This document shows positions 58,455 through 64,000 of a DNA stretch of 64,000 nucleotides, piece after piece. How positions within the stretch are numbered: the first letter of the stretch is position 1; each line of letters begins with the position of its first letter. The position numbers and the translations under genes were made by a program. The stretch spans positions 248,001 through 312,000 of the forward strand of contig JAXMGT010000002.1 in the NCBI GenBank assembly GCA_046347155.1, written 5' to 3'. The notes beneath the pieces were generated by a model. It had not been told where the DNA came from. It ran no database searches and worked only from the letters and a program-made list of their open reading frames with translations. This stretch comes from RPQJ01 sp046347155. Its GTDB lineage: Bacteria; Pseudomonadota; Gammaproteobacteria; Steroidobacterales; Steroidobacteraceae.

Positions 58455-59855
58455 ATGCCCGCCCGGAACGAACCCGACCCCAATGCAAGCCTCGCGGCGC
58501 TGCTCGACGACGCGCACCGCCGCGCGGTCCGTTACCTCGAGGCGCTGGGCGAACGGCCGGTCGCCGCGCCCCCCGATGCCGTCGAACGGCTCGGCGCGCT
58601 GCGCGAGCCCCTGCCCGCGGGGCCGACCGACCCGGCCCGCGTGCTCGCGCTGCTCGACGATTACGTCTCGCCCGCGACGATCGCGACGGCCGGCCCGCGC
58701 TTCTTCGGCTTCGTGATCGGCGGCGCTCTGCCCGCCTCGCTCGCGGCGAACTGGCTCGCGGCGGCGTGGGACCAGAACGCCGCGCTCGCGAAGGTGACCC
58801 CGGGCGTCGCGCTGCTCGAGGACGTCGCGCTCGGCTGGATGACGGACCTGCTCGGCCTGCCGGCCGGCACCGAGGGCGCCTACGTGACGGGCGCGACCGT
58901 CGCGAACTTCACGGCGCTCGCCGCTGCGCGCCACGCGGTGCTCGAGGACGCCGGCTGGAACGTCGAGGCCGACGGACTCTTCGGCGCGCCGCCGATCACG
59001 GTCGTGATCGGCGACGAAGCGCACCCGACGCTGCTCAAGTCGCTCGGGCTGCTCGGGCTCGGCCGCACGCGGCTGGTGCGCGTCCCGGTGGACGGCCAGG
59101 GCCGGATGCGCGCCGATGCATTCCCGGCGATACGCGCGCCGGCAATCGTCTGCCTGCAGGCCGGCAACATCAACACGGGCGCGTTCGATCCGTTCGCCGA
59201 CGTGATCCCCCGGGCGCACGAGTGCGGCGCGTGGGTGCACGTGGACGGCGCGTTCGGGCTGTGGGCAGCGGCGGTGCCGTCGCTCGCGCACCTCGCGACG
59301 GGCATGGGCGACGCCGACTCGTGGGCCACGGATGCGCACAAGTGGCTCAACGTGCCGTACGACTCCGGGCTCGCGTTCGTGCGTCGCCGCGGATCGTTGC
59401 CCGCGGCGATGGCGATCACGGCCGAGTACCTGCCGACCGACGACCCGCGACGCAACCCGTGCGACTACACGCCGGAACTCTCGCGACGCGCACGGGGCGT
59501 CGAGGTGTGGGCGGCGATGCGCTCGCTCGGACGCGGCGGGCTGGTCGAGATGTTCGAGCGCAACTGCCGGCAGGCGCGGCGGTTCTCGGCGGCGTTCCGG
59601 GCCGCGGGTTACGAGACGCCGGGCGACGTCGTGCTCAACCAGGCGCTCGTGTCGTTCGGCACGCCCGAGATCACCGAGCGCGTGATCGAGGCCGTGCAGG
59701 CCGACGGCACCTGCTGGGCCGGCGTGAGCCGCTGGCAGGGCCACACGGTGATGAGGGTGAGCGTGTCGTCGTGGGCGACGACCGACGAAGACGTGGAGCG
59801 CAGCATCGAGGCCGTGCTGCGCGTGGCGGCCCGGGTCACCGGGCGCGGGCGCTGA
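58455..59855 (+). CDS. PLP-dependent decarboxylase (aromatic amino acid decarboxylase family)
   Basis: A 466-residue group II decarboxylase. The fold-type I core is shown by FFGFVIGGALPASLAANWL, TPGVALLEDVALGW, the aspartate in VHVDGAFGLWA and the PLP lysine in ATDAHKWLNVPYDSG. Substrate specificity (aromatic amino acid, glutamate or other) is not decided by visible residues. An ATG with GGAG before it is used; a TTG seven codons earlier is possible. A hairpin terminator lies just after the stop. Confidence 0.88.
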   Translation: MPARNEPDPNASLAALLDDAHRRAVRYLEALGERPVAAPPDAVERLGALREPLPAGPTDPARVLALLDDYVSPATIATAGPRFFGFVIGGALPASLAANWLAAAWDQNAALAKVTPGVALLEDVALGWMTDLLGLPAGTEGAYVTGATVANFTALAAARHAVLEDAGWNVEADGLFGAPPITVVIGDEAHPTLLKSLGLLGLGRTRLVRVPVDGQGRMRADAFPAIRAPAIVCLQAGNINTGAFDPFADVIPRAHECGAWVHVDGAFGLWAAAVPSLAHLATGMGDADSWATDAHKWLNVPYDSGLAFVRRRGSLPAAMAITAEYLPTDDPRRNPCDYTPELSRRARGVEVWAAMRSLGRGGLVEMFERNCRQARRFSAAFRAAGYETPGDVVLNQALVSFGTPEITERVIEAVQADGTCWAGVSRWQGHTVMRVSVSSWATTDEDVERSIEAVLRVAARVTGRGR

Positions 59856-59857
59856 CG

Positions 59858-59883
59858 CGGCGGCGGGCGCGGGCCCGCCGCCG
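59858..59883. terminator. GC-rich hairpin between convergent genes
   Basis: Eleven-base perfect arms (CGGCGGCGGGC and GCCCGCCGCCG) with a four-base loop, three bases after the decarboxylase stop and ten before the FKBP stop on the other strand. There is no U-run. It resembles the hairpin at 10135-10158 in composition and position and probably stops transcription in both directions. Confidence 0.6.
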
Positions 59884-59891
59884 GTCGTCGA

Positions 59892-60590
59892 TTACTTGCC
59901 GGCTTCCGGCGCGCCGACCTTGATCAGCTCGACTTCGAACACGAGCACCTGGTTCGCGAGCGGGCCCTTGTCGCCGTAGGCGAGCGAGGGCGGGATCACG
60001 AGCTCGATCTTGCCGCCTTCCTGGGCGTGCTGCATGCCCTCGGACCAGCCCGGGATCACGCCGTCGAGCGGGAACGTCGCCGGCTGGCCGCGCGAATACG
60101 AGCTGTCGAACTCCGCGCCATCGACCAGCGTGCCGCGGTAGTTCACGGTCACCGTGTCGGTGGCCGTCGGGCTCTTGCCGGTGCCCGGCGTGATCACGCG
60201 GTACTGCAGGCCGCTCGGGGTCGTGACCACGCCCGCCTGCTTGGCGTTCACCTCGAGGTAGGCCTTGCCCGCGGCGGCATTCTTCGCAAGCTCCTCGTTC
60301 TGGCGCTTCTGCGATTCGGCCTGGGCCTGCTGCTGCAACTGCTGCATCGCCGCCGCGATCTGTTCCTGCGTCAGCTGGGGCTTCGCGCCCGACGAGCCGT
60401 CCTGCAGGCCGCGGATGACGGCCGCGGGGTCGATCTTCACGCCGCGCACGTCGCGACCGATCTGGTAGCCGAGCGCGTAGCTCTGCTTGGCGGTGTCGTC
60501 GGCCGGCGGGGCCGGGTCGGTGGCGAAGAGCGGCGTCGCGGTCAGCGCAAGGGCGAGGGCCAGCAGGCCACGCAGGTTCGGACGGGACAT
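59892..60590 (-). CDS. FKBP-type peptidyl-prolyl isomerase, periplasmic (FkpA/Mip-like)
   Basis: A 232-residue exported protein with a signal peptide ending PLFATDPAP. The N-terminal helical dimerisation domain (residues 33-120) includes YALGYQIGRDVRG and a glutamine-rich helix. The C-terminal FKBP domain has PSGLQYRVITPGTG, VTVNYRGTLVDGAEFDSSYSRG, FPLDGVIPGWSEGMQ and PPSLAYGDKG. It isomerises prolines during folding of envelope proteins. A GGAG site lies before the ATG; a longer frame adds only an unlikely arginine-rich start. Confidence 0.93.
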   Translation of the reverse strand: MSRPNLRGLLALALALTATPLFATDPAPPADDTAKQSYALGYQIGRDVRGVKIDPAAVIRGLQDGSSGAKPQLTQEQIAAAMQQLQQQAQAESQKRQNEELAKNAAAGKAYLEVNAKQAGVVTTPSGLQYRVITPGTGKSPTATDTVTVNYRGTLVDGAEFDSSYSRGQPATFPLDGVIPGWSEGMQHAQEGGKIELVIPPSLAYGDKGPLANQVLVFEVELIKVGAPEAGK

Positions 60591-60730
60591 CGGGAGCTCC
60601 AGGACAGCGTTGGGGGGGAGGGCGCGCATGTTACGCGCGCCGTCCGCCGCCCGCACCTGCGGCTTGCCAATCCAGGCCGAACTAAGTCAACTTGGGGCAT
60701 GGCCGCCGTGCGGCCCGGTTCGGAGGCTCG

Positions 60731-62287
60731 ATGAGCGACAAGGGCTGGCACCGCGAAATTGCCGAGATCCGGCGCCGGCAGGAATTCGCGGCGGGCATGG
60801 GCGGCCCGGACCGGGTGGCCCGCCAGAAGGGCCGTGGCAAGCTCAACGTGCGCGAGCGCATCGACGGGCTGCTCGACCCGGGTTCGTTCGTCGAATGGGG
60901 CAGCCTCGCGGGCGAGGGTCGTTACGGCCCGGACGGGACGCTCGAGTCCGTGCGACCGTCGAGCTGCATCACCGGGCGCGGCACGCTCGACGGCCGCCGC
61001 GTGGTCGTGAGCGCCGACGACTTCACGGTGCGCGGCGGGTCCTCCGAGTCCTACATCCACGAGAAGAACGTGCAGGCCGAGCTGATGGCGGCCGAGTACG
61101 GGCTGCCGCTCGTGCGGCTGCTCGACGGCACCGGGGGCGGCGGCTCGGTCGCTGAGGTCGAGCGGATCGGCGCGACCTACGTGCCGTGGGTGCCGGGGCT
61201 CGACCAGGTCGTCCTGAACCTCGGGCGCGTGCCGGTGGCCGCGCTCGGGCTCGGGCCCGTGGCGGGGCTCGGCGCGGCGCGGCTCGTCGCGAGCCACTAC
61301 TCGGTGATGGTCCGCGGGCTGTCGCAGATGTTCACGGCAGGCCCGCCGGTCGTCGAGGCCGCGGGCGAGAAGGTCACGGCCGACCAGCTGGGCGGCGCCG
61401 ACCTGCACGCCGGCACCGGCAGCGTCGACGACGTCGTCGAGAGCGAGGCCGAGGCGTACGCACGGGTGCGGCGCTTCCTCTCGTACCTGCCGCAGCGCGC
61501 CGGCGAGACGCCCCCGCGCACGCCCTGCGAGGATCCGGCCTCACGCGAGGAGGCCTGGCTCGACGAGGCCGTGCCGCGCGACCGCCGCTGGCCCTACGAC
61601 GTCCGGCCCATCCTCGAGGCCGTGTTCGACCGCGGCAGCGTGTTCGAGGTCGGTCGCGCCTGGGGACGCTCCATCGTCACGGCGCTCGCGCGCCTCGACG
61701 GCGTGCCGGTCGCGGTGCTCGCAAGCGACCCGGGCCAGATGGGCGGCACGTGGACCGCGGCGGCGTCACGCAAGATCGTGCGTCACGTCGAGCTCGCCGA
61801 CACGTTCCGTCTGCCGGTCGTGCACTTCGTCGACGTCGGCGGGTTCACGATCGGCTCGCAGGCCGAGAAGGCCGGCACGATCCGCGACGGCACGCGCGCG
61901 CTCGCGACGATCTTCCAGTCCACGGTGCCGTGGTGTGCGGTGATCCTGCGTCGTGCGTTCGGCGTCGCCGGTGCCGGCATGATGAATCACGCCCGCTTCC
62001 GCCACCGGATCGCCTGGCCGAGTGGCGACTGGGGCTCGTTGCCCGCCGAAGGCGGCATCGAGGCCGCGTACAAGGCCGAACTCGAGGCGGCAGCCGATCC
62101 GGTCGCGGCCCGGCGCGAGATCGCCGCCAGGCTCGAGCGGCTGCGCTCGCCGTTCCGCTCGGCCGAGCGCTTTTTCGTCGAGGAGATCGTGCAGCCGAGC
62201 ACCACCCGGCGCTGGCTGTGCGAATTCGCCGGGCTCGCGGCCGCGGCGCCGCCGTCGTCCGGCGGCCGCTACCTGTACCGTCCCTGA
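60731..62287 (+). CDS. Acyl-CoA carboxylase carboxyltransferase (beta) subunit
   Basis: A 518-residue carboxyltransferase of the propionyl/methylcrotonyl-CoA carboxylase beta family, with two crotonase-like halves. The start KLNVRERIDGLLDPGSFVEWG is typical; GTGGGGSVAEVERIG, SDPGQMGGTWTAAASRKIVRHVELADTF and VDVGGFTIGSQAEKAGTIRDG mark the acyl-CoA and biotin binding parts. The partner biotin carboxylase/carrier subunit is not adjacent, so the enzyme either uses one encoded elsewhere or does another reaction. A GGAGG site precedes the ATG. Confidence 0.88.
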   Translation: MSDKGWHREIAEIRRRQEFAAGMGGPDRVARQKGRGKLNVRERIDGLLDPGSFVEWGSLAGEGRYGPDGTLESVRPSSCITGRGTLDGRRVVVSADDFTVRGGSSESYIHEKNVQAELMAAEYGLPLVRLLDGTGGGGSVAEVERIGATYVPWVPGLDQVVLNLGRVPVAALGLGPVAGLGAARLVASHYSVMVRGLSQMFTAGPPVVEAAGEKVTADQLGGADLHAGTGSVDDVVESEAEAYARVRRFLSYLPQRAGETPPRTPCEDPASREEAWLDEAVPRDRRWPYDVRPILEAVFDRGSVFEVGRAWGRSIVTALARLDGVPVAVLASDPGQMGGTWTAAASRKIVRHVELADTFRLPVVHFVDVGGFTIGSQAEKAGTIRDGTRALATIFQSTVPWCAVILRRAFGVAGAGMMNHARFRHRIAWPSGDWGSLPAEGGIEAAYKAELEAAADPVAARREIAARLERLRSPFRSAERFFVEEIVQPSTTRRWLCEFAGLAAAAPPSSGGRYLYRP

Positions 62288-62333
62288 TCGAACACGACAT
62301 GGGCGGGACCGTGCCCGCCCCGGGGGAAACGCC

Positions 62334-64000
62334 ATGCGATCCAGCATCCTCATCGCGTCACTCGGCCTGCTGCTCGCGGCCTGCGGCAACGAGCAGCCCG
62401 CCCGGCCTTCGGGCGACGCGAGCGCCTCCACGGCCAGGGACAATGCGGCGGTGGCGAACGAGCTGCCGCTCGCCGACCCGCAGGACTTCGAGGACGCGCG
62501 CCGCGGCTTCGTCGGCGTGGACGATCCGCTCGTGATCGCGGGGCCCGGCCCGAAGCCGGCGTGGGATCTCACGGCCTACGCGTTCGTAAAGGGCGACGCG
62601 CCGGCGACCGTGAACCCGAGCCTCTGGCGACAGGCGAAGCTGAACGGCATCGCCGGGCTCTTCGAGGTCGTGCCGGGCGTCCACCAGGTGCGCGGATACG
62701 ACCTCTCGAACATGACGCTGATCGACGGCAAGACGGGCTGGATCGTCGTCGACCCGCTCACGAGCCGCGAGACCGCGGCCGCCGCGCTCGCACTTGCGCG
62801 ACGCCACCTCGGCGACAAGCCCGTCTCGGCGATCATCTACACGCACAGCCACGTCGATCACTTCGGCGGCATCGAGGGCGTGCTGCCCGCCGACCCGAAG
62901 GCCGCCGCCGCGATCCCGATCGTCGCACCGAAGAACTTCACCGAGGAGGCGACCAGCGAGAACGTGATTGCCGGCGTGGGCATGGGTCGGCGTGCGACGT
63001 ACATGTACGGCGCCGCGCTGCCGCGGGCCGCGACCGGCCACGTGGACACCGGCCTCGGCAAGGCGCCGTCGTCGGGTACCGTCGGGATCCGCCAGCCGAC
63101 GCAGATCGTCGACCACACGCCGCAGCCGATGACGATCGACGGCGTGGACTTCGTGTTCCAGTACACGCCCGCCTCCGAGGCGCCGGCGGAACTGACGTTC
63201 TACCTGCCCGGCCTGAAGGCCTGGTGCGGTGCCGAGATCGTCTCGCACACGCTGCACAACCTCTATACGCTGCGTGGCGCGAAGGTCCGCGACGCCGTGA
63301 AGTGGAGCGGCTACATCGACGAGGCCTCGAGGCTCTTCCCGGAAATGGAGGTGGTGTTCGCGAGCCACCACTGGCCCATGTGGGGCAATGCGCGCGTGAT
63401 CGGCTACCTGCAGGCGCAGCGCGACCTGTACCTCTACATCCATGACCAGACGCTGAGACTCGCCAACATGGGTTACACGCCCGGCGAGATCGCCGAGCAG
63501 ATCCAGTTGCCCGAGTCGATCCGGAATTACTTCCCGAATCGTGGCTATTACGGCACCGTAAAGCACGACTCCCGGGCCGTGTACCAGATGTACTTCGGCT
63601 GGTACGACGGCAACCCCGCGAACCTCGATCCACTGCCGCCACCCGAGGCGGCCGCGAAGTACGTCAAGGCGATGGGCGGTGCCGGGAAGGTGCTCGAGCA
63701 GGGCCGCGCCGCTTACGAAGAAGGCGACTACCGCTGGGCCGCGACGCTGCTGAACCACCTGGTGTTCGCCGAGCCCGGCAACGGCGACGCCAAGGAGCTG
63801 CTTGCGAAGACCTACGACCAGCTCGGCTACCGCGCCGAGTCGGGCCCCTGGCGCGACGAATACCTGACCGGCGCCTACGAACTCCGGAACGGCCCGCAGG
63901 GCATGGCCACGGACCCGAGGTTCACGTCGGACCTGCTCAAGCAGACGCCCCCCGCGCTGTTCCTCGAATCGATGGCGGTGCGCCTCGACGGGCCGGCCGC
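62334..64000 (+). CDS. Alkyl sulfatase (SdsA/YjcS-type metallo-beta-lactamase fold), 3' end cut off
   Basis: The frame runs off the right edge; 555 residues are visible of a usual 620-660. A lipoprotein signal with lipobox LLAAC-G starts it. The zinc site is THSHVDHFGG, followed by the second-shell EIVSHTLHNLYTLRGAKVRDAVKWS, where the glutamate and histidine match the alkyl-sulfatase pattern. The dimerisation domain (AAKYVKAMGG, VFAEPGN) is present and the C-terminal SCP2-like domain is beginning. It hydrolyses alkyl sulfate esters such as SDS to alcohol and sulfate, in the envelope. Confidence 0.92.
   Translation, partial: MRSSILIASLGLLLAACGNEQPARPSGDASASTARDNAAVANELPLADPQDFEDARRGFVGVDDPLVIAGPGPKPAWDLTAYAFVKGDAPATVNPSLWRQAKLNGIAGLFEVVPGVHQVRGYDLSNMTLIDGKTGWIVVDPLTSRETAAAALALARRHLGDKPVSAIIYTHSHVDHFGGIEGVLPADPKAAAAIPIVAPKNFTEEATSENVIAGVGMGRRATYMYGAALPRAATGHVDTGLGKAPSSGTVGIRQPTQIVDHTPQPMTIDGVDFVFQYTPASEAPAELTFYLPGLKAWCGAEIVSHTLHNLYTLRGAKVRDAVKWSGYIDEASRLFPEMEVVFASHHWPMWGNARVIGYLQAQRDLYLYIHDQTLRLANMGYTPGEIAEQIQLPESIRNYFPNRGYYGTVKHDSRAVYQMYFGWYDGNPANLDPLPPPEAAAKYVKAMGGAGKVLEQGRAAYEEGDYRWAATLLNHLVFAEPGNGDAKELLAKTYDQLGYRAESGPWRDEYLTGAYELRNGPQGMATDPRFTSDLLKQTPPALFLESMAVRLDGPA

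Noticed and set aside
1..64000. tRNA, rRNA, CRISPR array, transposase, integrase or phage gene
   Set aside because: None was recognised on either strand by visual reading; no direct-repeat arrays or terminal inverted repeats of mobile elements were seen.

Overview
The window is a high-GC, gene-dense stretch of a bacterial chromosome. I see no rRNA, tRNA, insertion sequence, phage gene or CRISPR array. Two-membrane features are frequent: a TonB-dependent receptor, a FadL-type porin, a PqiABC system, Lol-type lipoprotein signals and a Spy-like periplasmic protein. A FabY-type ketoacyl synthase and a CmoA homologue point to a gammaproteobacterium, perhaps of the Nevskiales, Steroidobacterales or Xanthomonadales type. 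That placement is my inference from gene content; no database was searched. Both window edges cut genes: a Spy-like protein on the left and an alkyl sulfatase on the right.

Layout. 1-3.5 kb: a parvulin-type isomerase coupled to three HupE/UreJ-like membrane proteins. 3.5-10 kb: a secreted lipase-like hydrolase, then an AraC regulator / HAD phosphatase / DUF418 operon facing a DUF1254 protein. 10-14.4 kb: a lipoprotein amidohydrolase, and a cobalamin riboswitch driving a BtuB-like receptor. 14.4-18.2 kb: an arsenic operon arsR-arsC-acr3-arsM with a TauD-type dioxygenase apparently added at its end. 18.3-26.4 kb: a complete kdp potassium operon, including the 30-residue KdpF and a further 30-residue protein in front of it. 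26.4-29.8 kb: a heme oxygenase and bacteriophytochrome pair. 29.9-31.9 kb: a LysR regulator facing an SbtA-type bicarbonate transporter. 31.9-43.8 kb: mostly housekeeping and transport genes (FabY, GDT1, SulP, alcohol dehydrogenase, GST, ChaA, a methyltransferase/chorismate mutase/CmoA cluster, MFS). 44-47.5 kb: a pqi operon with PqiA split in two. 47.5-64 kb: a flavin dehydrogenase-GcvT fusion, META protein, class I aldolase, FadL/AraC pair, CDF efflux pump, YeiH, PLP decarboxylase, FKBP isomerase, carboxyltransferase and alkyl sulfatase.

How the genes work together. Many genes overlap by 1-11 bases (HupE operon, AraC/HAD/DUF418, kdp, hemO/bphP, pqi), which suggests translational coupling. 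Themes are metal and ion homeostasis (arsenic, potassium, Co/Ni, Ca, Mn, possibly Ni or Cu through HupE), envelope maintenance, and light or inorganic-carbon sensing. The points I consider most worth checking are a bacteriophytochrome kinase whose phosphoacceptor histidine is arginine, the dioxygenase at the end of the ars operon, the triple HupE-like operon, the tiny protein before KdpF, and an in-frame leader ORF behind the cobalamin riboswitch.
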